Assembly (NCBI GenBank): GCA_907163345.1
Contig: CAJQUN010000172.1
Coordinates: 620,001 to 684,000, forward strand
From: Haberlea rhodopensis
Taxonomy: Eukaryota > Streptophyta > Magnoliopsida > Lamiales > Gesneriaceae
Reading direction: 5' to 3'
DNA length: 64,000 nucleotides
Below are positions 37,624 to 48,994 of this stretch, in pieces. The position numbers and the translations under genes were made by a program. Numbering within the stretch: the stretch's first letter is position 1; every line of letters starts with the position of its first letter. The notes below the pieces were generated by a model. That model was not told where the DNA came from. It saw only the letters and a list, made by a program, of their open reading frames with translations, and made no database searches.

Positions 37624-40092
37624 TGTGATGACCAGAAATTATGGATGTTAATCCCGGAGTGTTAATAACCCGTAAAGTTGTTTTACGTGGCAATTGGAGT
37701 TTAATCGAGGTGTTGGGCCTTCTGGGCTCGTCTATTTGAGTAGTTGGGATCGTTGGATCCCGAGGTTGAGATCGTATTCTCATTTCGGTGAAAACCTGTG
37801 AGTTGGGTTTTTAGTGTGGCTCAGAATCTCGGGTGCTGTGTGTGGGCACCGGTAGGGGGTTTTTGAGTTAGAGAGAGAATTTTCGAAAACAGATGATTTT
37901 TAATGAATCATGATGTATTTGTGGGGATATTAGTATTTCGGGGTATTTTTACTATAAATACCAGATGAACCCGAGATTTTAATTACCGGAACCATTTCAG
38001 CACCTCATTTCTCTCTCCCCGTACCCGCCGATTCTCGATCCCCTTTCGACCACCGCGCAGAAAAAGCCTCCGCCCGCCGCCGTCCGGCCGCCGTTCGGCG
38101 CGTCCGACCCGCCGCCGTGTTCGTCTCTTCCAGGCGGTCCTATCCATACCAACAATTCGAAGTTTCGTTGAGAATCGAGCTCGGATTTCTGCAGAAAGCG
38201 CTAGGGTTCGTCACTGGTTTCAGTCCGATTTTGTGGCCCGATTTTGGTACGATTTTTGGGGCTTTTCTTCCTGTGTTTTTGGGGCGTATGTGAGCTGTTA
38301 TTGAGTCGATTATTTCAGATTTTTGTGGTTCGAAATATTGGTTGCATTTGGTTCGAATTTCAGTTCGATTTTTTGCGGGGTTTATGTTCGAATTTGGGGA
38401 TTTTTGACAAGGAGTGATGATTCTTGTTATGGATTGATTAATTCATGTTGTTGATGCATTATGATGCTTGATTGTGTTCGAAATTGAGGAATTGGATTCG
38501 AATTTAGGGCTTGAATCGAAAATTGGGGATTTTGGCTTGGGGATGATGATTTTCGTTGTTAATTGATTAATTCATGTTTTAGATGAATTATGGTATTTAT
38601 TTGGGTTGGATTTGTGTGGTGAAGGTTCGAAAATTTGTGGGGAATTCTTGAGCAATTTTCGATAATGGTTAATTGTCATGTGTTGGCAATATTTTTGAGG
38701 GTTACGTGTGTGCTTGAGCATGGGTTGCATGTTCGTAATTAATTATGAATTAATTTATCGTGTTAGCACATCGTTCCTCGGAGCATGGAACTCGAGCAAG
38801 GTTTGGCTCGGACTTCGGAGATTTAAGGTACGTGCGACGTACGAGCATTACTTTACGTGATAGCAATTGTGAAATGCATAATGTGTTGTAATTGCATTAG
38901 ATGGTTGTGGGTATGGCTATATGCATATATGTGTTGATATATATGGGGTACTGAGTCTATATGACTATTGTACGGCATTTGAGATGCCTGAGAATGATCG
39001 TGGGATCATGTGCTCATTATAAGACATGTGAGATGTCTAAGTATAATGGGAAATTGGTAAAATAAATACTAGGCATTTGAGCTATCTATGATTGATAGTG
39101 AAATTGAGAAATCAGTACTAGATATTGAGATATCTATATTTGTATGTATAATGAACTTGGAATCATTGATTATTGATACTTGAGAATCAGGCATGCTATG
39201 AGTTAAATCAATGTGTTGATTTACTGATTTATGAGATTTGATGAGTTTGATGATTGTGAGAACAGGGACAGTACACGGAATCCCGGATGAGGATGTTGCC
39301 ATCCAGGGAGTATCATTTAAAATTCATTAATATTTACTTGTGTTGTAAATTATGAATTTCATTATTGTGATTATGAGATTTCGTGTATTGGTATGCTCAC
39401 CCCGTTGGGGGCTGTCTCTGTTGGGGCAGGTGAACAGGTACATCGATGGCTTTGGAGTTGAGCTCGAGCTGTTGATTGGATGTACTCCCAGGATCGTGGT
39501 ACCAGAGCTTGATGGAGCACGGTATCGTATAGAGTACATATATATACACCTGAGGATTATATACATATTCATGCTGCTCGCCTGTGAGCACGATTATGCT
39601 TGTATATGGATTGTATATAAAGGCATGGGCCTTTCTCTCTTTCATTCTATGTTGTATGCAATTAAGAGTAGAATTGCTAATGATATGAGAGTCATGGGTG
39701 TATTGTGTGGGTGTTGAAACCCATCTATGTTGTCTTATGTGTGGTGTCTTCCCTGGCTGGGAATTTACTTAGCGTTGCTGTGTTCTGTTGAGTATGTGTT
39801 TTCCCTGGCCGGGAACTATATATTGTGTTGTGCTTTTATTTCGGGATAGCCCTACTTATGGGGAGACTCTGCCCAAATTTTTATAAAAGTCCACAATGTG
39901 AAAAGTGGCAAAATGGGGATGGTAATGGGCAACTCTATGAGTCTATATGTTAGTAGAGATGATCTTATAACGTTGAATGTTAAGGGAATTTTGTAATCAT
40001 CATCTAAGTTTCCCGATTGATTTGTATAGAAGCATGTACCACACATAGTGGTTAATACACTAATCAAGGGTTAAGGGCTTGGGGTCCTTACA
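37624..40092 (+). repeat. Element C 5' LTR
   Basis: It begins TGTGATGACC and ends CCTTACA. A TATA box TATAAATA lies at 37953-37960, followed by a CCG-rich leader near 38040-38120. It differs from the 3' copy at about six positions seen by eye (37783, 39069, 39418, 39628, 39883 and 39997). Confidence 0.95.
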
Positions 40093-40096
40093 TTAG

Positions 40097-40108
40097 TGGT
40101 ATCAGAGC
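40097..40108 (+). other. Element C primer-binding site
   Basis: TGGTATCAGAGC, 4 bases after the 5' LTR end. Confidence 0.9.
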
Positions 40109-40229
40109 AGTGGTTAGCTCTTTGGGGCTGTTGAGGGCCTGGAACATGCTGATAGGGATGAGTAGCACATATTTATGCATGATAGTAGCTAGTGTTGTAT
40201 GACACAACTGTTTTGCTTATGTGCATTTG

Positions 40230-41030
40230 TGATATGTGATCATAGTGAAACGATTATATGTCATGACATCTATAGAATCATAATATAACCTGTTGATTAT
40301 GATTGTGAGTTGTGACACAGGGACAACCAAATGGAGCATTTTGAAATGCATTAGGATATGGGAAGTACCTTGTACTCACGATTTATGCATTTACTCATTA
40401 TAATCATATTGTGGAGAATATGGATTATCGTATGCTCATGGTTTGTGATTGTTCCTGTAGGAACACTATGATGCGAAAGGCTAAGGCCATGGTTGGAAGA
40501 TACGAAACGGTAACCTGCATTTTATATACATCATGGATTTATACATTGTGGATGTATGTGTACATGTAGTGATGATTTTAATGCTTTGCCGCCATTTGTT
40601 GAAGCGAGGGGTGGGAGCGCCGCATGTCACATTTGTGCGAGGTGCATTAAAATACACTCATGTTGATGTATATTGGATATGGCATATGTTTTGTGATTGC
40701 AGGTGTAAATGGAATACTTGGTGAATATCCCATGAGTCATTGTTATGGATGAGTGATGATTTTAAATGCTTGCCGCTATTTATTATTTTGTGCCGCTAAA
40801 ATGTGAAGCGAGGGGTGGGAGCGCCGCATGTCACATTGAAGCGTGGTTAGCATATGAGGCGAGGAAAGAATATTTGCCGCTAAAATGTGAGGCGAGGGGT
40901 GGGAGTACCGCATGTCCATTTAAGCGAGGTTATTCTATGCCGCCTATATGTGAAGCGAGGGGTGGGAGTACCGCATGTTTTTACTTGAGCGAGGGGCATT
41001 AAAATACACTACCGTGACAATGACTAGGGA
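40230..41030 (+). repeat. Element C internal block resembling the LTR of B
   Basis: The phrase GACAACCAAATGGAGCATTT at about 40321, a stretch ending in GCTCATGGTTTGTG...GTTCCTGTAGG, and loose repeats of GCGAGGGGTGGGAG.(C/A)CCGCATGT (four copies, 40606-40975) match the 3' part of B's LTR in order (about 52630-53110). The block is non-coding. Confidence 0.6.
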
Positions 41031-42217
41031 TCAGCTATATTGACTGGCGATGGTTCATGCCGCCATGTATATTGATAGCGATGGTTCATGCCGCTATATT
41101 GACTGGCGATGGTTCTTGCCGCCATGGATATAATGTAATACCCCCGAAATGTAATATGATTATGTTCTATGATGATGAATTATGATGTGTCTAAGGGTTA
41201 TGGTGTATTTAAATTGGGGGCCACGAATTATGTTATGATGATATGATGTGGGGAGCATGTTGGGTATTTTAAGGGATGTATTAATTATATGAAGTTAGAA
41301 AATATCGAGTGAGGATATTTTAATACATCGTACTATATACCGGGATACAATTAAACACCACATGGCACCCCAACCCACACCACCTACCCTCAACCCATGC
41401 TGCAAGTGGCTGGGTGCCCATGCCTTTTCCCCCACTCTTTCACCTCACCTCCATCACTCCTATCTTGCCCCATTTTCGTCCAAAACACATCCAGCTCCAG
41501 CTTAGCAGGTAGGAAGGAAGAAACTTCAAAATTCTTTGCAAGAAACCTTCCAAAAATCGGAGCAAAGGAGGGTGAGAAACCACATTCTGTTTGGTTTAAG
41601 TTTTGTTTGGGTTAATGTTTTTACTTGGTATAAAAATGGCATGCTAGGTTAGATTTTGTCAAACCTTTAATTCAAGCTCGTTCATGATGTTTTTATGAAG
41701 TTCCTAGCATGTTTATATGAGCATGATGTATGCGCTATGTGGTAGATTTGTTGGCTTGAAACTAGGTGTTCGAAAATCTGGGCAAGGAAGTGCTCTGTTT
41801 TTATGATACGTAGGGCTTTTATTATGAAGATTTGAAGCATGCTAGCTTAGGTTATAAATAAACCTTTGGCATGATTACATACACGAAAGTTTGGTGAACA
41901 TGCCAACATATTTGTTTAAGCATAAACTACGGGATATGTAGTAGTTTCATTGCTATAAAGATGTGTGTTCAAGAATTCTGGGCTGTGTATTGTGCCCTGT
42001 TTTTCTGAACAAGTTAATTGGGCACTGATAAAGATGGGGTATTTTAATGCATGCCGGTTTAAGTTATGATTGAACCTTTGACTTTAATACATGAATGGAA
42101 GTATGAGGAAGTTATTGATATTCTCTTTTTAGGCATCTTATGTATGTTATGAAGTAGAAAAGATGGTGTGAAATGAGGTGCTCAAAAATCTGGGAAATCC
42201 CGATTTTTTCAGAACTC

Positions 42218-42440
42218 TCGATCGATCGAGATTTGGTCCCGATCGATCGAGCGAGTCAGAAGGTCTAATCATGTTTTCAAAATTTTGGTGCCGATCGATC
42301 GAAGGATTTCTCGATCGATCGGTGAAGCTCCTCGATCGATCGGTAAAATGTTCGATCGATCGAGCGAGGCAGGAAACCAAGACACTGTTAGTGCACAGTG
42401 CCTCGATCGATCGAGACCTAGGGCCGATCGATCGAGACAG
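42218..42440. repeat. Cluster of CGATCGATCG palindromes in block D
   Basis: Eight copies of the 10-bp palindrome in about 220 bp, separated by unrelated 10-40 bp spacers. A similar cluster is found in the LTR of B. Confidence 0.9.
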
Positions 42441-42753
42441 GCAGAAAGTTGAAAAATTTAATGATGTTTTATTTTGTTAAGTTTATGATGTAAGATGGTT
42501 TTGAGGCATCTAATATGGTATTATGTGGTCTTGTAGAACCATCCCAGGTACCGGCACCATCAAGGAGATAAAGTCTGTTGACTCCTCCTCTTTTTGAAAA
42601 GGTACGTAAGAAGCGTACGGGCATCGGACGGTAACACACATCTCTATTCTACAACTATGCTTTTATTGCATGAGTATTCACGATGAAACGACGGTGTTTA
42701 TACGATGTTTACACGATGATGTTTATACGATGCTTATATGATGACATTTATGT

Positions 42754-42975
42754 GATGTATTGTGGTAAGACGCCACGGGGTAAGATGCCCCACATGGTAA
42801 GAGGCCATGCGATGTATTGTGGTAAGATGCCACGGGGTAAGATGCCCTACATGGTAAGAGGCCATGCGATGTATTGTGGTAAGATGCCACGGGGTAAGAT
42901 GCCCCATATGGTAAGAGACCATACGATGATGTTGTGGTAAGATGCCACGGGGGTAAGATGCCCCATATGCATGAT
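42754..42975 (+). repeat. 57-bp tandem repeat in block D, four copies
   Basis: Units start at 42754, 42811, 42868 and 42925 with GATGTATTGTGGTAAGA. Each has three GGTAAGA phrases followed by a GCC-containing half (GCCACGG, GCCC(C/T)A, GGCCATG). The fourth copy is slightly altered. Confidence 0.92.
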
Positions 42976-44095
42976 TCTAAGTCAGGGACAATAATAAGAA
43001 GTGAATGTATAACCAGCATATTACTTAACTAATGTTTCATGCATTTACTATGATGTTTATAATGTTAAGTAAGATTATATATGCTCATGATGTGTTGTCC
43101 CTGTAGGTACACTTTTGGACGAAAGGACTAAGGGTCGGGTTGAGGCAGTGAGCTACTAGGGACACGGGAATGCATAGGATTCAAGTTATGATTAGTATCT
43201 ACTCTAGGAGTAGTGTAAATCTAAATGACATTCTTTTGGAATGTAATGAATTATTTTTGAAGTTTTGTATTTTGACCTGTAATCCTGTTAGCTCGTGTAA
43301 CAACCAAAACCTTAAGATGTTACCTTAATGCATGATTTGTCCTTCTTATGTCTTTTAAATCACTGTTAAGGTGGGAAGACCCCACATTGATAGCGATGGT
43401 TCATGCCGCTATATTGATTGGCGATGATTCTTGCCGCCATGTATATTGATAGCGATGGTTCATGCCGCTATATTGACTGGCGATGGTTCATGCCGCCATG
43501 GATATTGATAGCGATGGTTCATGCCGCTATATTGACTGGCGAGGTTCATGCCGCCATGGATATTGATAGCGATGGTTTATGCCGCTATATTGACTGGCGA
43601 TGATTCTTGCCGCCATGGATATTGATAGCGATGGTTTATGCCGCTATATTGACTGGCGATGGTTCTTGCCGCCATGGATATTGATAGCGATGGTTCATGC
43701 CGCTATATTGATTGGCGATGATTCTTGCCGCCATGTATATTGATAGCGATGGTTCATGCCGCTATATTGACTGGCGATGGTTCATGCCGCCATGGATATT
43801 GATAGCGATGGTTTATGCCGCTATATTGACTGGCGATGATTCTTGCCGCCATGGATATTGATAGCGATGGTTTATGCCGCTATATTGACTGGCGATGATT
43901 CTTGCCGCCATGTATATTGATAGCGATGGTTCATGCCGCTATATTGACTGGCGATGATTCTTGCCGCCATGTATATTGATAGCGATGGTTCATGCCGCTA
44001 TATTGACTGGCGATGGTTCTTGCCGCCATGTGTATTGATAGCGATGCCTCTTTCCGCTATTATGTGGACGATTTTCATGCTCAGGTGTATAGCGA

Positions 44096-46490
44096 GGTTT
44101 CATACCACTTATTATATGACGAGGTATCATGCCGTCGATTCTATAGCGATGGATTGTGCCGCTATGTACTCAGCACAGGATTTGCCGCCTTCGAGCGATG
44201 GGTGCTGACTACGTACTATTATCGAGCGACGGATACAGGTATTCCGCTATCTTGATAGCGATGAGGTATGGCATATTACTTGTGTTAGCATTATTGTGGA
44301 TACTATGTGTTGCTATATATATGCCATGTGTTTGACGATGAGATTATGGATGTCGTGTATTGATATGTACCGTTGTATGTTTGACGATGTTAGTTGGATG
44401 TCATATGTTGACATATGCCGTCACGAGATGACGATGACATAGTTGATGTTCTATGTAGACGTGTGACGTCGTTTTGATGATTAATACATTTATGTTATGT
44501 ATTTGGTTATATGGTTTGAGTGCCTTGGTGGCACATGGTAGTGTCTAAGTCACTAGTTGACGAGACCATTATGCCGAGCAAGTTGCTCGAGGAACTATTG
44601 GGTGCGCCGTATAGGAATTATACCGCAGCACATATTCGAAGTATTTATTTGTCGAGCAATGATACCCTTGGGTATGCTCGTTGGTTTGGCTAGGGCCAAG
44701 TGATTGGTGGTAAGAGTAGTCATTGAGGAAACTACTCGTTTGTTGTTGTGATCTACGGTAGGCGTGGTCACGCCCACCCTGAAGGTGTGGGATATGTCCT
44801 AATGAATTAAGATGGCTCCGTGGTTGAGCAAGGACACCGGGATGTCCATTATGCTTTGGTTTTAGAGAGATTTTGGGTGATGACCCACTACTCTAAATGG
44901 ATGTTACGATATGGCGTACCGAGATGGGACATATGGTTTGTTGGTGGGCTTGATATAAGCCTATGGAGACAGCGCTTTGCTAGCCAGATATCGTGGTGAT
45001 GACATAGTGTATTGTTGGAGTACCAACGAGAGAGTCATCAGGTCGTTATTGACTCGATCTGAGGGAACCTGTGTATTTGGGATGCAATGGGGGTTATTGT
45101 ATCCAGTTTTTTCCGAACGGTGGTTCGAGACTTGTGGATCTCGAGTTCGATGGCACTTCCCTTGTAGGGAAGGAGGTAGTATTAGACCTATTTGGGAATC
45201 TTTGAAAGATTCGGTGAGTTGGTACGTGTGGTGTTGATTTTGGGAATCACACCGTGTTGTTAATCGTCGATTATCGTCCTCCACTGGATAGGGAATGACT
45301 CAGAATTGACGGTCGTGTTTGGGGCTTAGGGGTATGTTGTAGATACCCGAGCCAAGTGCATTGAGTATGCATGTGATGTCAGTGCTTAGGCAGGTATACC
45401 GGTGAGTATACGGATGCCAATTAATGATTTCCTTTTTTTGTCAAGCATAGAGTATGCTAATTTGGATGGCTAAATCTCTGATGAGAGATATTGAACACCT
45501 TGAGATTGGGAATCTCCATGGCACGATAAGTTAGGAGAAACAATCGTGAAGTTAGTTGACTCCCTTTGAGGAGGGAATTATCTTGTGTGGGTTGAGGTGT
45601 TCCATTGTTGGTGTTTCCTTCGAGTTATGTGATAGCCTTCCCAAGTTGGATTGTTAAATCCTAGGATTGTCAAGGGATGGCAGGAATTCAGATTTATTGG
45701 GTGTCGTTGTCGACACAAGCGTTGAGGATGCAATGTGTTTATTGCATGTCCTTCCAGGATTTGAACTCTGTGGAGTCTCGATGGTTTATTTATGATCAGG
45801 ATGTGATCCTTGGAATATCCGGAGGTGGACATCTTGTGAGATGTCTTTTGTGTGAATCTGTGGCCGTGAGTTGCCCAAATTGAGTTGCAATGATGCGACT
45901 GCTCCTTCGATGGAAAAGGTTTGAAAGTGGAAACCAGGTTTGGTATGTGTACACCGTGGTATCCTAGTGTTTCCCTCGTAACGATGTATGTTAGACATCG
46001 TGAGTCTTGATAGAGATGTCATTGGATGATATCTACGATAGAATCGGGAGCGATTCAAATCCTTGCAGTTTCAGTTGACTAACTGTTTTTGGGTTGTTAG
46101 CGTTGAGTGATACTGACGCTCTTTGACGTTATGTTGGATTTGGAAGTCTATTCCACTCCAGAGTTTGACACGAAGTCAACGTTCTCACGATTGAGGTGTC
46201 ATTTATGATGCGTTCTTACTAGTGGTATTAGAACGAAGGATGACTGTCCGATCTACGGTCGTAAGTATTGGTTGTTTTGCAGTCATGAGGGACTGACTTT
46301 TGGGATGAACCACATCGAGGTACGTTTTACCTCTTGGGTGATATGTTGGTTTTGGTATGTCGCTCTGTTTCAGAGTTTGTTGTGAGATAAGTATTCTCGA
46401 GGTTTTAAGACGATTCTGATATGGTCAGGAATCGAGGTTATGGCTCCATGTTATTGTGTAGCCCGGGTGTTATGTGATACACCGGTGCTA
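44096..46490 (+). other. Element C internal region without genes
   Basis: Mixed-composition DNA with only short chance frames. It may be heavily decayed pol or leader sequence, but no domain could be recognised in any frame. Confidence 0.5.
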
Positions 46491-46525
46491 ATTTCGAGGA
46501 CGAAATTCTTTTTAGTGGGGGATAT
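46491..46525 (+). other. Element C hairpin and polypurine tract
   Basis: ATTTCGAGGACGAAAT (46491-46506) can form a 6-bp stem with a 4-base loop. It is followed by TAGTGGGGGATAT and then the 3' LTR. Confidence 0.75.
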
Positions 46526-48994
46526 TGTGATGACCAGAAATTATGGATGTTAATCCCGGAGTGTTAATAACCCGTAAAGTTGTTTTACGTGGCAATTGGA
46601 GTTTAATCGAGGTGTTGGGCCTTCTGGGCTCGTCTATTTGAGTAGTTGGGATCGTTGGATCCCGAGGTTGAGATCGTATTCTCAGTTCGGTGAAAACCTG
46701 TGAGTTGGGTTTTTAGTGTGGCTCAGAATCTCGGGTGCTGTGTGTGGGCACCGGTAGGGGGTTTTTGAGTTAGAGAGAGAATTTTCGAAAACAGATGATT
46801 TTTAATGAATCATGATGTATTTGTGGGGATATTAGTATTTCGGGGTATTTTTACTATAAATACCAGATGAACCCGAGATTTTAATTACCGGAACCATTTC
46901 AGCACCTCATTTCTCTCTCCCCGTACCCGCCGATTCTCGATCCCCTTTCGACCACCGCGCAGAAAAAGCCTCCGCCCGCCGCCGTCCGGCCGCCGTTCGG
47001 CGCGTCCGACCCGCCGCCGTGTTCGTCTCTTCCAGGCGGTCCTATCCATACCAACAATTCGAAGTTTCGTTGAGAATCGAGCTCGGATTTCTGCAGAAAG
47101 CGCTAGGGTTCGTCACTGGTTTCAGTCCGATTTTGTGGCCCGATTTTGGTACGATTTTTGGGGCTTTTCTTCCTGTGTTTTTGGGGCGTATGTGAGCTGT
47201 TATTGAGTCGATTATTTCAGATTTTTGTGGTTCGAAATATTGGTTGCATTTGGTTCGAATTTCAGTTCGATTTTTTGCGGGGTTTATGTTCGAATTTGGG
47301 GATTTTTGACAAGGAGTGATGATTCTTGTTATGGATTGATTAATTCATGTTGTTGATGCATTATGATGCTTGATTGTGTTCGAAATTGAGGAATTGGATT
47401 CGAATTTAGGGCTTGAATCGAAAATTGGGGATTTTGGCTTGGGGATGATGATTTTCGTTGTTAATTGATTAATTCATGTTTTAGATGAATTATGGTATTT
47501 ATTTGGGTTGGATTTGTGTGGTGAAGGTTCGAAAATTTGTGGGGAATTCTTGAGCAATTTTCGATAATGGTTAATTGTCATGTGTTGGCAATATTTTTGA
47601 GGGTTACGTGTGTGCTTGAGCATGGGTTGCATGTTCGTAATTAATTATGAATTAATTTATCGTGTTAGCACATCGTTCCTCGGAGCATGGAACTCGAGCA
47701 AGGTTTGGCTCGGACTTCGGAGATTTAAGGTACGTGCGACGTACGAGCATTACTTTACGTGATAGCAATTGTGAAATGCATAATGTGTTGTAATTGCATT
47801 AGATGGTTGTGGGTATGGCTATATGCATATATGTGTTGATATATATGGGGTACTGAGTCTATATGACTATTGTACGGCATTTGAGATGCCTGAGAATGAT
47901 CGTGGGATCATGTGCTCATTATAAGACATGTGAGATGTCTAAGTATAATGGGAAATTGGTAAAATAAATGCTAGGCATTTGAGCTATCTATGATTGATAG
48001 TGAAATTGAGAAATCAGTACTAGATATTGAGATATCTATATTTGTATGTATAATGAACTTGGAATCATTGATTATTGATACTTGAGAATCAGGCATGCTA
48101 TGAGTTAAATCAATGTGTTGATTTACTGATTTATGAGATTTGATGAGTTTGATGATTGTGAGAACAGGGACAGTACACGGAATCCCGGATGAGGATGTTG
48201 CCATCCAGGGAGTATCATTTAAAATTCATTAATATTTACTTGTGTTGTAAATTATGAATTTCATTATTGTGATTATGAGATTTCGTGTATTGGTATGCTC
48301 ACCCCGTTGGGGGCTGTCTTTGTTGGGGCAGGTGAACAGGTACATCGATGGCTTTGGAGTTGAGCTCGAGCTGTTGATTGGATGTACTCCCAGGATCGTG
48401 GTACCAGAGCTTGATGGAGCACGGTATCGTATAGAGTACATATATATACACCTGAGGATTATATACATATTCATGCTGCTCGCCTGTGAGCACGATTATG
48501 CTTGTATATGGATTGTATATAAAGGCATGTGCCTTTCTCTCTTTCATTCTATGTTGTATGCAATTAAGAGTAGAATTGCTAATGATATGAGAGTCATGGG
48601 TGTATTGTGTGGGTGTTGAAACCCATCTATGTTGTCTTATGTGTGGTGTCTTCCCTGGCTGGGAATTTACTTAGCGTTGCTGTGTTCTGTTGAGTATGTG
48701 TTTTCCCTGGCCGGGAACTATATATTGTGTTGTGCTTTTATTTCGGGATAGCCCTACTTATGGGGAGACTCTGCCCAAATTTTTGTAAAAGTCCACAATG
48801 TGAAAAGTGGCAAAATGGGGATGGTAATGGGCAACTCTATGAGTCTATATGTTAGTAGAGATGATCTTATAACGTTGAATGTTAAGGGAATTTTGTAAGC
48901 ATCATCTAAGTTTCCCGATTGATTTGTATAGAAGCATGTACCACACATAGTGGTTAATACACTAATCAAGGGTTAAGGGCTTGGGGTCCTTACA
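46526..48994 (+). repeat. Element C 3' LTR
   Basis: Same length and ends as the 5' LTR (TGTGATGACC ... CCTTACA), with the TATA box at 46855-46862. It is followed directly by the target duplication GATGA and the RT of chromovirus B. Confidence 0.95.

Larger units (their letters stand above)
41134..43386 (+). repeat. Solo LTR-like block D within the element C array
   Basis: It starts TGTAATACCCCCG and ends GACCCCACA (2253 bp). Its internal order matches the LTR of chromovirus B (51356-53390): a CCC-rich stretch, a cluster of CGATCGATCG palindromes, GTAGAACCATCCCAGGT, AAGGAGATAAAGTC, an ACGTA..ACG..GCATCGGA block, and a CTGTAATCCT..TAGCTCG end. No PBS, coding sequence or second copy adjoins it. 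No 5-bp target duplication is seen (TATAA on the left, TTGAT on the right). Confidence 0.75.
41034..44095 (+). repeat. 59-bp tandem array in element C, split by LTR-like block D
   Basis: About 12 units of 59 bp run from 43387 to about 44095 (starts at 43387, 43446, 43505, 43563, 43622, 43681, 43740, 43799 and so on), with about 1.5 more units at 41034-41133. Each unit has two related halves of 27 and 32 bp: TTGATAGCGATGGTTCATGC plus CGCTATA, and TTGACTGGCGATGATTCTTG plus CCGCCATGTATA. Each half has a GCGA and a GCCGC core. The units are nearly identical, so amplification is recent. Confidence 0.93.
37624..48994 (+). mobile_element. Non-coding LTR element C (LARD-like), complete
   Basis: Two LTRs of identical length (2469 bp) bound an internal region of 6.4 kb with a PBS (40097-40108) and a purine tract (46513-46524), but no recognisable gag or pol domain. 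The flanks are a perfect 5-bp target duplication GATGA at 37619-37623 and 48995-48999, and removing the element restores the RT frame of chromovirus B. Large elements with LTRs, PBS and PPT but no genes are called LARDs and depend on a partner. The 3' end has the chromovirus-style hairpin before the PPT, which points to a chromovirus partner. Confidence 0.92.

Noticed and set aside
39352..39717. 121-codon frame present in both LTRs of element C (also 48254-48619)
   Set aside because: The two copies are identical only because the LTRs are nearly identical. No domain, so no independent evidence for coding.
42683..42940. Repetitive peptide frame (KTPRGKMPHMVRGHA-like)
   Set aside because: Simple translation of the 57-bp tandem repeat, not a gene.
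43387..44095. Regularly spaced repeats suggesting a CRISPR array
   Set aside because: Units are contiguous with no unique spacers, in a plant retrotransposon. It is a tandem repeat.
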